In this document: positions 51,079 to 59,387 of the stretch, piece after piece | How positions within the stretch are numbered: the stretch's first letter is position 1 | Layout of the letters: each line of letters opens with the position of its first letter | Assembly: GCA_934772525.1 (NCBI GenBank) | Contig: CAKVMI010000002.1 | Coordinates: 173,189 to 237,188, forward strand | Direction of reading: 5' to 3' | From: an uncultured Clostridia bacterium | GTDB taxonomy: Bacteria; Bacillota; Clostridia; Christensenellales; UBA1242 | DNA: 64,000 nucleotides | Made by a program: the position numbers and the translations under genes | Notes under the pieces: generated by a model | Database searches by the model: none | Seen by the model: only the letters and a program-made list of their open reading frames with translations | What the model was told of the DNA's origin: nothing

Positions 51079-52263
51079 TTAATTTCTTTCACTTTTCTTT
51101 TTACCAAAGATACCCGCAAATAGTTCGCTAAAAAATCTTCCAACCGCATATCTAGTCTTTTTAGAAAATATACATACCAGCCCAAATATTAATGCAACTC
51201 CACCAATACTTCCAAGTATTATCCATAATGTACTATTTGTTGCACTGCTAGTAGAGTTATTACCTACCATTCCAGTATCTAATATATCTCCCGAAGAGTT
51301 ATTTGTATCGACATCGGCAACACTTTTACTACTTGCAGATTTTGTTCCATACAAAACAACATCAATAGTTTTTGCAAGCGGTAAGGTCGATTTTTTTACC
51401 AAGTCTTTTTCTATTAAATTTGTACCCATTTCAAAAAGTAAAGCTCTTTCAGATAACTGCTGATTATAGTTACCCCTGCCTATATAAATATCTTTAATTA
51501 AACCTGGATAAACTTCGTCGGCATATGCTTTAATATTTAACGCAAATTCCTTGTTAATTGCACTTCTTACATTTGCCGAACCTATAACCATTCTAACTTT
51601 ACTCATCTTTTCGCCGTTTACCGTTGTAATGTACTCACTTTTTGGAGTAGCATCTCGGTGAACATCAAAAATTGCATCTAGCCCATTTCTTAATAAATTT
51701 GATGCAGTGCTTTGACTTCTTGTATACGCTCCTGAATCGTGTGGCAAATGTAGGTCTTCGTTATAATAAACTGTAATGCCTAAACTTTCCAAATTATTTT
51801 TTAACGTTTTCCCTACGTCATGAATTCCTCCTTTCCCGTATACGCTGTCCGTTCCATCGTCTACATTATAGCATTCGTCATTATGCGTATGATATAATCC
51901 TATCTTTTTATTGGTTACACTGGCACTAGCGGAACTCAATTCTTCATTTCGCTTTACATTATATACCGGCATCTTTATATCTTCTTTAAAAGATGCAACG
52001 CCCGTTTTATTTGACTCATCTACGCTTTCTATTATATACAATCTATTATCCGAACTTATATACTCATCATCTACATTAACATTATCGCCTTTCATAAACA
52101 AAACCTTACTTGAATCATTTTTATCGTAGATCGTATAATATTCATTTGTATCCGCATGGACGTTTCCGAGTTTATTACTTGTTGGCACCAATGTTATTAA
52201 TAATAGTAGTGAGAATGTAACTAAAAGGCAGTTAAAAATTTTTCGTTTTACTCTATTTCCCAT
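51079..52263 (-). CDS. spoIIP: stage II sporulation protein P, engulfment amidase/endopeptidase
   Basis: SpoIIP degrades septal peptidoglycan with SpoIID and SpoIIM during engulfment. About 394 residues: a signal-anchor (about 9-30), a linker, and the catalytic domain with IGLYHTHNDECY, SVYGKGGIHDVG, IFDVHRDA and ERALLFEMGTN. A second hydrophobic segment near the C-terminus (about 350-372) is followed by a basic tail, so the protein may be anchored at both ends. I start it at 52263 because AAGGAG has the right distance there. It overlaps the DUF1614 gene. Confidence 0.93.
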   Translation of the reverse strand: MGNRVKRKIFNCLLVTFSLLLLITLVPTSNKLGNVHADTNEYYTIYDKNDSSKVLFMKGDNVNVDDEYISSDNRLYIIESVDESNKTGVASFKEDIKMPVYNVKRNEELSSASASVTNKKIGLYHTHNDECYNVDDGTDSVYGKGGIHDVGKTLKNNLESLGITVYYNEDLHLPHDSGAYTRSQSTASNLLRNGLDAIFDVHRDATPKSEYITTVNGEKMSKVRMVIGSANVRSAINKEFALNIKAYADEVYPGLIKDIYIGRGNYNQQLSERALLFEMGTNLIEKDLVKKSTLPLAKTIDVVLYGTKSASSKSVADVDTNNSSGDILDTGMVGNNSTSSATNSTLWIILGSIGGVALIFGLVCIFSKKTRYAVGRFFSELFAGIFGKKKSERN

Positions 52264-52963
52264 TTTGTTCATCTCCTTCTTCTATTTTTACATTCCTAGA
52301 ACCATGTTCATCAAGTTCTACATAGTCACCAGTTTCCATATTAAAAGCTTTTCTCTTTGATTTTCCAACCACCATTTCAGCAGTGGTTCCAATAAGTTCA
52401 CAAAGACCAACAGCTATCAAAATAGAAAGAATTATACTATCAAAAGCACCGCCACCACCTAAACTTAGTGGAACAATCTGACCTTTTGAAATACTTATAA
52501 AAAACTGAATAACGCTTGCAAGACTCAACCCAAACACCGAACAAATAAAAGCATTTCGCCTGCTTCTACCCAAAATGTAAGCAACTACACCTGCAATTAT
52601 TCCATAAATCCAAGTAATATCAATTACAATATCTTCGGGTGTTTTACTAGGCAATAGCCATTGCGCCAAAAGTATTAAACCGGTTGTAATTAGAGTTCCC
52701 ATAAGTGCTCTAAATAAATCAAAGTTCCAACCATTCGCTATAAGCATATAAACGCAAATTCCAAATGGAATTAAAAATCCACCTATCGAAAAACTAAAAT
52801 TATTCGTAATTTTTATAGGCGGTATTAAAATGCCAATAATCATCGCAAATACTAAAACCAATGCCCATTTATCGTTTAAACGCATTTTATCTAATATTCT
52901 TTGACCGGCTCCGCACATTAAAGCAATTAAAATAATTGTCAACACAACTAAACCAAAACTCAT
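52253..52963 (-). CDS. DUF1614 family membrane protein
   Basis: A 236-residue membrane protein with six or seven hydrophobic segments and a hydrophilic, acidic C-terminus. The family signature GGGGAFDSIILS (about 166-177) is clear. The function of DUF1614 proteins is unknown. Its stop overlaps the spoIIP start by 11 bases, so it is probably co-expressed with spoIIP and may have a role in engulfment or spore membranes. Confidence 0.82.
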   Translation of the reverse strand: MSFGLVVLTIILIALMCGAGQRILDKMRLNDKWALVLVFAMIIGILIPPIKITNNFSFSIGGFLIPFGICVYMLIANGWNFDLFRALMGTLITTGLILLAQWLLPSKTPEDIVIDITWIYGIIAGVVAYILGRSRRNAFICSVFGLSLASVIQFFISISKGQIVPLSLGGGGAFDSIILSILIAVGLCELIGTTAEMVVGKSKRKAFNMETGDYVELDEHGSRNVKIEEGDEQNGK

Positions 52964-53006
52964 ATTTTTTCTCCTTGTATGGTTATTGTGTTACAATTCA
53001 TATTTT

Positions 53007-54773
53007 TTATGCTGACAATTTACAAATAGAACATCGCTTCTTTGTGTTCATAAAAAGTTTTGCGTAAATAATAATTCCAAAAATACAAATTAAAGTTGAA
53101 ACAATAATTCCAAAAACAATGCCTATATAACTAGATAAAGTGTAATTAATTGTTGCGACTATATATGCTAAAACTAATTGCCTTATAAACATTCTTATTT
53201 GATACGCCCTACCAAACTCAATTCTTACACATTTAAGTGCTGGAATACATGGCGGATACAACAACACAAAAGTAATAAATGATACGGCTTGAGCCCCAAA
53301 AAATTCTGTTTTCCCAAACATTGCAAGAGTAGCTAATATATTCTCCTTAGCCACAAGACCTGTAAGCAATGCAATACTACACGCTTTATCGTTTAAACCT
53401 AGCGGAACCAACAAAAATTTCAAAAATTCGCCAGCATATTCAATTAGTGATGTTTTATTTACTCCAAGTTTAATAAGTCCCAAAATCCAAATCAATGATG
53501 AAACTATTAAAAGAGTGGAAAACACTCTAATACTAAATTCTAATATTAATGAAAGGCTCTTTTTGATCAATTGTTTAATGGATGGCATCCTAAGCCTTGG
53601 TAATTCAATAACCATAGGTTCGCTTTGCCCGATGTCGGTTAAGCGAACTACCACTATTCCCATAATTACGACTATCAAAAACAATAAAACCGCTATACCT
53701 ATACTTGGCAAAAATCTACTAGCTAAATATAAAATTATTGGAAGTTTTGCAGAGCAACCAACGAAGGGCAACAACTGCATAGTTTTGCATCTTATAGATT
53801 TATTTTGAACATTTCGTGAAGCAATAACACCCGTTGTAGTACATCCAACCCCTAAGCACAAACTAAATACACTTTGACCATTTAAACCTATTTTTGATAA
53901 ACTAAAATTAAATAGTGTTGCAACACGTGGCAAATACCCCGTTTCTTCTAATAGATACATACAAAAGAGTATCGCAAATAGTTCGGGTAAAAAGGTGATT
54001 ACCGCACCAACCGAACTTACCAAAACACTAGAAACAAAACTTGCAATTATTGGTAAATTATATTTCAAAAGAGTAGCCGCAATAATATTTCCAATATTTT
54101 GCCATTTCTCTTCCACTATTTTTCCTACAAATTTATCTACTAAAATCATTGAAATTATTAGTATTGATAATATTGTAGCCACGAAAAAAATCTTACCATA
54201 AATAGGATGCAATAAAAACTTATCAATTTTTTGCTCAGTTATTTCTATATTGCAAATTTGTCTAACCTTTTCTAAATCAAAACCCGAAATATATGCATCC
54301 AACCTATCAACCGCTTCAATCCAGCCAAGAATTTTACTTCTACCCTTAGTTGCGTTTTGAACTAATACGGGAACTTTTAAATATTGCTCTAATAACGACT
54401 CATTAATTTCGGATGCCTTAACATTATATGCATTTACAAAAACTCCAAGTTTTAACTTCAAACTTGAAAGTTCATATAGTAAGTTAATGTTTTTTTGAAT
54501 ATCTAATGCAGACGCAACAAAAATATAAAGAGCGTCTTTATTTCGGTCAATAAATTTGCGGGTTACACTTTCATCATCTCCAAGAGCATTAACCGAATAC
54601 AAACCCGGAAGATCAACAACCTCGAAGGTTTGGTCTTTAACCTTAATTTTTCTTATTTTTTCTTCTACGGTTACACCACTATAATTTGCAACCTTTTCAT
54701 GTGCTTTTGTAATAGTGTTAAATAGAGTCGTTTTACCAGTATTTGGGTTACCCACCAGAACAATTTTAGTCAT
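53007..54773 (-). CDS. feoB: FeoB-type ferrous iron transporter with altered G4 motif
   Basis: FeoB imports ferrous iron using a G-protein domain fused to a membrane part. The 588 residues show G1 GNPNTGKT (8-15), G2 in NYSGVTVE, G3 DLPG (54-57), and gate motifs LPELFAILFCMYLLEETGY, GLNGQSVFSLCLGVGCTTTG and CSAKLPI. The G4 position is NAYN (114-117), where FeoB normally has NxxD; the Asp that reads guanine is lost. Gate residues also differ (GCTTTG against GCNVPA). Its start overlaps feoA by 8 bases. The substrate could be another metal. Confidence 0.85.
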   Translation of the reverse strand: MTKIVLVGNPNTGKTTLFNTITKAHEKVANYSGVTVEEKIRKIKVKDQTFEVVDLPGLYSVNALGDDESVTRKFIDRNKDALYIFVASALDIQKNINLLYELSSLKLKLGVFVNAYNVKASEINESLLEQYLKVPVLVQNATKGRSKILGWIEAVDRLDAYISGFDLEKVRQICNIEITEQKIDKFLLHPIYGKIFFVATILSILIISMILVDKFVGKIVEEKWQNIGNIIAATLLKYNLPIIASFVSSVLVSSVGAVITFLPELFAILFCMYLLEETGYLPRVATLFNFSLSKIGLNGQSVFSLCLGVGCTTTGVIASRNVQNKSIRCKTMQLLPFVGCSAKLPIILYLASRFLPSIGIAVLLFLIVVIMGIVVVRLTDIGQSEPMVIELPRLRMPSIKQLIKKSLSLILEFSIRVFSTLLIVSSLIWILGLIKLGVNKTSLIEYAGEFLKFLLVPLGLNDKACSIALLTGLVAKENILATLAMFGKTEFFGAQAVSFITFVLLYPPCIPALKCVRIEFGRAYQIRMFIRQLVLAYIVATINYTLSSYIGIVFGIIVSTLICIFGIIIYAKLFMNTKKRCSICKLSA

Positions 54774-54984
54774 ATAATTTCACCTCAATACATTTTGCCA
54801 TATCTTCATTTATAGCATAAAATGAATTTAAAACTCTAATTATATATGTCTTTTTTAAAATTGATTTTAGTTCAAATACCATATTTGTGGTTAATCCATA
54901 TTTTTGTAATGAATTAGGACTTACGCATCCACATTCTTTTATAAAAATAAGTTTACACGGATATTTACATTCAAAAAGTTTCAA
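54766..54984 (-). CDS. feoA: FeoA-like SH3-domain protein
   Basis: A 72-residue partner of FeoB with an SH3-like fold: KLIFIKECG, LQKYGLTTNMVFEL and YAINEDMAKCIEVK follow the FeoA pattern. It has five cysteines, four in the first 20 residues, which is unusual. The start is TTG with its SD-like GGGGG located in the 3' arm of the hairpin at 54985-55028. It overlaps feoB. Confidence 0.75.
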   Translation of the reverse strand: MKLFECKYPCKLIFIKECGCVSPNSLQKYGLTTNMVFELKSILKKTYIIRVLNSFYAINEDMAKCIEVKLYD

Positions 54985-55028
54985 GATAAAAACCCCCTAT
55001 AAATTTTATGTTTACTAGGGGGTTTTTA
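54985..55028 (-). terminator. hairpin between nrdR and feoA covering the feoA SD
   Basis: A 12-bp stem (AAAAACCCCCTA with TAGGGGGTTTTT), a 16-base loop and a T run. It could end nrdR transcripts, and its 3' arm contains the feoA ribosome site. Confidence 0.85.
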
Positions 55029-55033
55029 AAACT

Positions 55034-55495
55034 CTAATTTGTTATATCGTCTGTAAGTTTTTGAACGAATTCTTTAAATTTGGAAACATCCTCGAATTGC
55101 TTATAAACGGAAGCAAATCTTATATATGCAACTTTATCTACCTTTTCCAGTTCTGCCATTACCATCTCACCAAGTTCGCTTGAAGAAATTTCCTTTTTAG
55201 GGTAATTTTGAACAGTTTGTTCTATGCTTGCAACCATTTTCTCAATTTGCTCCATAGATACTGGTCTTTTTTCGCAAGATTTTATAATACCGGTTTTAAT
55301 TTTGGATGACAAAAAAGCCTGACGTTCTCCACTTCTTTTTATTACTAAAATCGGCGAAACTTCTATAGTTTCATAAGTTGTAAATCTTTTAAAACAACTA
55401 TTACACTCTCTCCTTCTTTTTATAGCGTTGTTTTCGTCAACAGCACGACTATCCAACACTTTACTATCTTCACAACCACAATAAATACACTTCAT
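55034..55495 (-). CDS. nrdR: transcriptional repressor NrdR
   Basis: NrdR senses ATP and dATP and represses ribonucleotide reductase genes. The 153 residues have the zinc ribbon (CIYCGCEDSKVLDSR and RRRECNSCFKRFTTYE), then the ATP-cone (ILVIKRSGERQAF onwards). It lies near sigG and ylmC, as in other Firmicutes. Confidence 0.97.
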   Translation of the reverse strand: MKCIYCGCEDSKVLDSRAVDENNAIKRRRECNSCFKRFTTYETIEVSPILVIKRSGERQAFLSSKIKTGIIKSCEKRPVSMEQIEKMVASIEQTVQNYPKKEISSSELGEMVMAELEKVDKVAYIRFASVYKQFEDVSKFKEFVQKLTDDITN

Positions 55496-55517
55496 TGCAT
55501 TTTCTCCTAATACAATG

Positions 55518-55546
55518 ATTATACCATAAAAATTTTGTTAATTCAA
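55518..55546 (-). promoter_or_regulatory. SigA promoter for nrdR
   Basis: Minus-strand TTGAAT and TATAAT with a 17-base spacer and an extended -10 TGG; the -35 lies next to the ylmC stop codon. Confidence 0.65.
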
Positions 55547-55547
55547 C

Positions 55548-55862
55548 TTAATTTTTGAGCCTTCTGAATTGCTTTGGTTCAATTGTTTGCGGTCTTGATT
55601 TTTGTTCGTATTCTTGATTAGTTACAAGCGTCGGAATATTCACCAATATAACATCTTCGCCTATCAAGTAAATATCTCTTAAATTAATAGTTTTACTTTC
55701 TCCCCGCTTTAAACCAAAGGCTTTACTCTGTCCCGGAATTGTAAAACTTTTTACTGTGGTATTTTCGCTATCAAAAACAATATCATCGGGAAATCCGAGC
55801 TTTTTACCATCAACAATATTAATTATTTCCTTTTGTTTTAAATCAAAGAAATTTAATAACAT
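55548..55862 (-). CDS. ylmC: YlmC/YmxH family PRC-barrel protein
   Basis: A 104-residue protein of the YlmC/YmxH sporulation-associated family with a PRC-barrel fold: FDLKQKEIINIVDGKKLGFPDDIVFD and INLRDIYLIGEDVILVNI. Its function is unknown. The start has AGGAG upstream. The gene is divergent from sigG, which it normally follows. Confidence 0.88.
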   Translation of the reverse strand: MLLNFFDLKQKEIINIVDGKKLGFPDDIVFDSENTTVKSFTIPGQSKAFGLKRGESKTINLRDIYLIGEDVILVNIPTLVTNQEYEQKSRPQTIEPKQFRRLKN

Positions 55863-55880
55863 TTTTAACTCCTACTATTT

Positions 55881-55910
55881 GCATACTTTTTGTTCGTGAT
55901 GGACAAAATA
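55881..55910 (+). promoter_or_regulatory. SigF/SigG-type promoter for sigG
   Basis: GCATA (55881-55885), a 15-base spacer and GGACAAAATA (55901-55910) match the forespore consensus (GYATA, then GGNNANAAT). The site is 21 bases before the sigG start. In Bacillus sigG is transcribed from a SigF-dependent promoter and then by SigG itself. Confidence 0.72.
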
Positions 55911-55931
55911 CCATTCAAGGAGGGATCAATT

Positions 55932-56708
55932 ATGGCAAACAAAGTGGTAATATGCGGAATTGACACAAGCACCTTACCAAAAGTTTCTAATGAACAAATG
56001 ATTGAACTACTAAAAAAATGCCAAAGCGGAGATAATTTTGCCCGAGAACAATGTATATTCTATAATATGCGTTTAGTGCTCTCATTAGTCCAAAGATTTA
56101 ATATACAAAAGGACTCCATAGACGATGTTTTTCAAGTAGGAATGGTAGGTCTTATTAAGTCTATCGATAATTTTAACCCAAATCTTGGCGTACAATTTTC
56201 GACCTATGCCGTTCCAATGATTATTGGTGAAATACGACGTTTTCAACGAGATCGTACAAGCATTAAAGTCACCCGAAGTTTACGAGATATTGCCTACCGA
56301 GCTCTACAAGCAAAAGAAGAAATAGAAAAATCTTCAAACACTGAAGCCAGCATATCCGATATTGCAAGCAAGATAAACGAAAAGCCTCACACTGTAAGCG
56401 ATTCACTATATGCAATTATGGACCCCGTTTCTATCTTTGATAATGTGTATAGCGACGGCGAAGATAGTCTTCAACTATTTGACCAAATAAAAGACCCAAA
56501 ATCCACCGAAGATAATTGGATTGAACGCACAACTCTAAATGACGGCATTAATGGTCTACCAGATAGAGAGAAAAATATTTTATATCTAAGATATTTCGTA
56601 GGCAAAACCCAAACCGAAATATCTGACGAAATTGGAATATCTCAAGCCCAAGTTTCTAGACTTGAAAAAGATGCCATTAAGCATATAAAATCTTACCTTG
56701 TGAAGTAA
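55932..56708 (+). CDS. sigG: sporulation sigma factor SigG
   Basis: SigG directs late forespore transcription. About 258 residues with the SigG-specific N-terminus VVICGIDTSTLPKVSNEQM, core region 2 (LRLVLSLVQRF-like LVLSLVQRF, then FQVGMVGLIKSIDNF and FSTYAVPMIIGEIRRF), region 3 and region 4 with the helix-turn-helix TQTEISDEIGISQAQVSRLEKDA. I chose the ATG at 55932, preceded by AAGGAGGG. It is on the plus strand, opposite to sigE, which differs from the common spoIIGA-sigE-sigG co-direction. Confidence 0.95.
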   Translation: MANKVVICGIDTSTLPKVSNEQMIELLKKCQSGDNFAREQCIFYNMRLVLSLVQRFNIQKDSIDDVFQVGMVGLIKSIDNFNPNLGVQFSTYAVPMIIGEIRRFQRDRTSIKVTRSLRDIAYRALQAKEEIEKSSNTEASISDIASKINEKPHTVSDSLYAIMDPVSIFDNVYSDGEDSLQLFDQIKDPKSTEDNWIERTTLNDGINGLPDREKNILYLRYFVGKTQTEISDEIGISQAQVSRLEKDAIKHIKSYLVK

Positions 56709-56848
56709 AATACAAAATATATACCTATCCCCTATTTTAAAATGAAAAATATATTTTTTAAAATAGTATTCGAGTTGCACTTTTTACAAAACTTAAATAC
56801 TTAACCACGAGTACTTTTATATGAATTCAATCCATTTTTTAAAACTAA

Positions 56849-56878
56849 AAAATCCCTAAAAACTGTTTTAGGGATTTT
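56849..56878 (+). terminator. hairpin terminator downstream of sigG
   Basis: A perfect 13-bp stem (AAAATCCCTAAAA with its complement) with a 4-base loop, about 140 bases after the sigG stop. Confidence 0.8.
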
Positions 56879-57049
56879 CATATTTTATAATTTATTTTTT
56901 GATTAAATTTTGCAATGTAATTTATTTTAAATGATTTTAAGTATAAAATCTAATTTAAACAATTTCGCTTTCGCATAGTGTTTTATTCTTTATTTTTCCA
57001 TTCATCACAATACTTTAAATTTACCAAAACATAAATAAAAAAACTAATA

Positions 57050-57083
57050 TAAAAAATACAATCAAAAATAGTGATTGTATTTA
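57050..57083 (-). terminator. hairpin terminator after the HIT gene
   Basis: An 11-bp stem (AAATACAATCA with its complement), 7-base loop and T run on the minus strand, 36 bases after the HIT stop. Confidence 0.85.
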
Positions 57084-57118
57084 TATATTGAATAAAAATT
57101 ATAATGATCTTGAAATAC

Positions 57119-57523
57119 TTAATCAGAGTTTTTTAACGATGCTCTAATGTTTTCTGGTTGCTTAAACCAATATCTTAACCCCTTACCTGCATAAGGTTCG
57201 TCAGCATACCTTGGAATCACATGCATATGTGCATGAGCCACTTCTTGACCACCAACCTTTCCAACGTTCCACCCGATGTTGTATCCATCTGGTTTATACT
57301 TTTCGTCCAAATACTCTTTCAACTCTTTTAAAAGTGCCTTTGAGTCCATCCATTCTTTGTCTGATAAATCAAAAGGCGTACCAACTTGCGACTTTGGTAT
57401 TATTACATACGAGCCAATTAATGTATTGTTTTTCAAGTTGTTTGATTTTACTGCAATCATAGTATCGTTTTCAAAAGTTCTTTCATTGCTTTCCAAATTA
57501 AGATCTATAGGTTTCATTTCCAT
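57119..57523 (-). CDS. HIT family nucleotide hydrolase/transferase
   Basis: A 134-residue histidine-triad protein. The triad is in GGQEVAHAHMHVIPRY (about 93-108), and a conserved YNIGWNVGKVGG precedes it. HIT proteins hydrolyse nucleotide conjugates such as AMP-lysine or AppppA. This short form with a C-terminal LRYWFKQPENIR extension is a family member of unknown substrate. It belongs to a small cassette between sigG and sigE that has no counterpart in the conserved order. Confidence 0.9.
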   Translation of the reverse strand: MEMKPIDLNLESNERTFENDTMIAVKSNNLKNNTLIGSYVIIPKSQVGTPFDLSDKEWMDSKALLKELKEYLDEKYKPDGYNIGWNVGKVGGQEVAHAHMHVIPRYADEPYAGKGLRYWFKQPENIRASLKNSD

Positions 57524-57683
57524 CTTCTTTTCCTTCCCTTTGTAAAAATTCTATTAGCGGTGCCATTGATTGTATATGTTCATTACAATATTCAAAATCT
57601 GAATGACACGTAATTGTCTTTGATATTAAATTTCCGTTTTCGTTTACCTGTCTAGAACCTGAAAATAATTTGCCATGAAACAA
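57498..57683 (-). pseudogene. small open frame, possibly the 3' remnant of a lost gene
   Basis: A 61-codon frame with only a weak TTG start and no SD; the frame stays open for eight more codons upstream to a TAG. Its protein (HGKLFSGSRQVNENGNLISK and so on) has normal composition, and its last 12 codons overlap the SD and start of the HIT gene. It may be a gene remnant. I found no motif. Confidence 0.3.
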
Positions 57684-57728
57684 TATGTCTTCTAAATTTT
57701 TATACTAAGAATTGAAAATCAAATTTAT

Positions 57729-58265
57729 TTACTTTTCAGATGAATTATCAATCCAATATCTTTCTAAATTTAGATTCTCTGTTTTTAATGTTCTTGTATC
57801 CTCGTATTGACCACCATTAGCTAAAATACATTTTCTTGAAGCAATGTTTGTGTCTTTACAGGTTACTAGAACTTTTTTAATTCCAAGTTCTTTACATTTC
57901 TTCAATCCTAACGCAAGCAATTTCTTACCATAACCTTTATTTCTTTCGTCAACTGAAATACTGTCCCCGATATGTCCTCCAAAATTCAACAAGAAATCAG
58001 TTAGTTCGTGTCTAATTTGAAGCATTCCGATTAATTTATTATCAGATTTCCTTATACATATATATTGCGTTGAAGAAACAAAGTTTTCAGGCAAATTTTT
58101 ACCTTGTCTCCAATCGTTACATTTCTTTAGCCACGTTTCAAAGTCATCTCTTTTTAATGTACTACAGCCATCCATACTAGAATTTGCATCTAACATATCT
58201 TTCTTGTATTTTTCAATTTGTTCTTTATATTCCATTGTTGGCAATAATAGTTCTAATTCTTCCAT
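57729..58265 (-). CDS. GNAT family N-acetyltransferase
   Basis: A 178-residue acetyltransferase of the GNAT fold. The acetyl-CoA site is seen in GDSISVDERNKGYGKKLLALGL (about 99-120, with the R/Q-x-x-G-x-G/A pattern as RNKGYG), followed by KVLVTCKDTNIASRKCILANGG. Similar proteins acetylate small molecules or proteins. The target is unknown. It is part of the accessory cassette and lies divergent from the APH(3')-like gene. Confidence 0.92.
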   Translation of the reverse strand: MEELELLLPTMEYKEQIEKYKKDMLDANSSMDGCSTLKRDDFETWLKKCNDWRQGKNLPENFVSSTQYICIRKSDNKLIGMLQIRHELTDFLLNFGGHIGDSISVDERNKGYGKKLLALGLKKCKELGIKKVLVTCKDTNIASRKCILANGGQYEDTRTLKTENLNLERYWIDNSSEK

Positions 58266-58349
58266 TATTTTTTCCTTTGTAATGGTCTCTTGTTTAATAA
58301 TTTTGTATAGTTTAAATCTTAATAATTAATATGTGCAATATTCACTATC

Positions 58350-58379
58350 ATGTTATCAAAAATACAATACTTTTGTCAA
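58350..58379 (-). promoter_or_regulatory. promoter of the GNAT gene
   Basis: Minus-strand TTGACA and TAACAT with an 18-base spacer and TGA before the -10. Confidence 0.55.
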
Positions 58380-58479
58380 GCATTATAGAATAACTAATTT
58401 ACCAAATACGTTTTAGACGCTTGATTTTATTAATTTCAATGTTTGTAATAGAATTAATAAATAAACTAGGAAAACTAAA

Positions 58480-59247
58480 ATGATAAAGTTAACAAAATAT
58501 TTACAAGAATTCACAAATGGAGCAAAAATTAAAGAAATAAATATTGGTTGCTCTAACACTAATGTATATAAAATAGAAAAAGAAGGAAAAGCTTATTTTC
58601 TAAAAGTGGGAGCAAAACCCGCACTTACTAAAGAGTACGCTTCTTTAATTTGGCTTGACGGAAAATTGTCTGTTCCTAAGTGCTTATATTTTTGTAACGA
58701 TGGTGAAAAAGAGTATTTATTAACATCCGAAATGGCAGGCGAAATGAGTTGTTCTGATGATAATTATGACCAACCTGAAACAACGATAAAACTCTTAGCC
58801 AAAGCAATAAAAGAATTGCAAAAAGTAAATATATTAGAATGCCCTTTTAGAAGTGACTTAACATACAAATTAGGTCTAGCAGAATACAATGTTACAAATA
58901 ATCTATTAAAAGACGCTCCATCAAGTGAAATCGGTCGTAAATTGCAAAAATATGATAAGATATTAGATTATTTAAAAAATAATAAATTTGAAGAAGAATT
59001 AGTATTTTCTCATGGCGATACCAGTTTACCAAATATATTTTTAAGTGATAACAAAGTCAGTGGCTTTATTGATGTCGGCGAATGCGGAGTGGCTGACAAA
59101 TGGTTTGATATTGCTATTTGCTATAAGTCAATAAAAAGGAATTTTCCTGATAGAGCCGACCTTTTGGAATTATTTTTGAATGAACTTGGAGAGAAATACT
59201 CACCAAAGATTGATTATTATATAACTTTAATGGATTTATATTTATAA
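58480..59247 (+). CDS. APH(3')-like aminoglycoside/small-molecule O-phosphotransferase
   Basis: A 255-residue kinase of the aminoglycoside 3'-phosphotransferase family. GCSNTNVYKIEK and YFLKVG form the ATP-binding start; LVFSHGDTSLPNIFLSD is the Brenner motif with the catalytic Asp (about 187-203); SGFIDVGECGVADKWFDIA provides the Mg-binding DxG motif; the C-terminal KIDYYITLMDLYL resembles the end of APH(3') enzymes. Length is close to that of known APH(3') (about 264). It is on the opposite strand to its neighbours and has its own terminator. Resistance is likely but not shown. Confidence 0.88.
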   Translation: MIKLTKYLQEFTNGAKIKEINIGCSNTNVYKIEKEGKAYFLKVGAKPALTKEYASLIWLDGKLSVPKCLYFCNDGEKEYLLTSEMAGEMSCSDDNYDQPETTIKLLAKAIKELQKVNILECPFRSDLTYKLGLAEYNVTNNLLKDAPSSEIGRKLQKYDKILDYLKNNKFEEELVFSHGDTSLPNIFLSDNKVSGFIDVGECGVADKWFDIAICYKSIKRNFPDRADLLELFLNELGEKYSPKIDYYITLMDLYL

Positions 59248-59275
59248 AAAAGTGATGCCGTAGCATCACTTTTTT
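59246..59275. terminator. hairpin terminator after the APH-like gene
   Basis: A perfect 13-bp stem (AAAAAAGTGATGC with its complement), 4-base loop and T run, overlapping the stop codon. Confidence 0.9.
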
Positions 59276-59387
59276 ACATAACTTTATTTCACATAATTAT
59301 TCCTTCAATTTTTTAGAAGTGTAAACAATAATTTATTAATTCTCCCATATAAAAACCATAAAAATAACTTTTTAAAAAACTCAAGTT

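Larger units (their letters stand above)
56709..57118. other. 410-base gap between sigG and the HIT gene
   Basis: Very AT-rich. It holds two hairpin terminators (56849-56878 and 57050-57083). No gene with an SD is seen; an overlapping minus-strand frame runs through sigG and looks like chance. Confidence 0.6.

Noticed and set aside
52964..53000. SigE-like CATACAAG before the DUF1614-spoIIP pair
   Set aside because: The match overlaps the SD (AAGGAG), so the start point would fall inside or after the SD, and no -35 of the KMATATT type lies at the right distance.
56586..56780. 64-codon minus-strand frame over the end of sigG
   Set aside because: It is antisense to a clear sigma factor gene and has no SD or family features.
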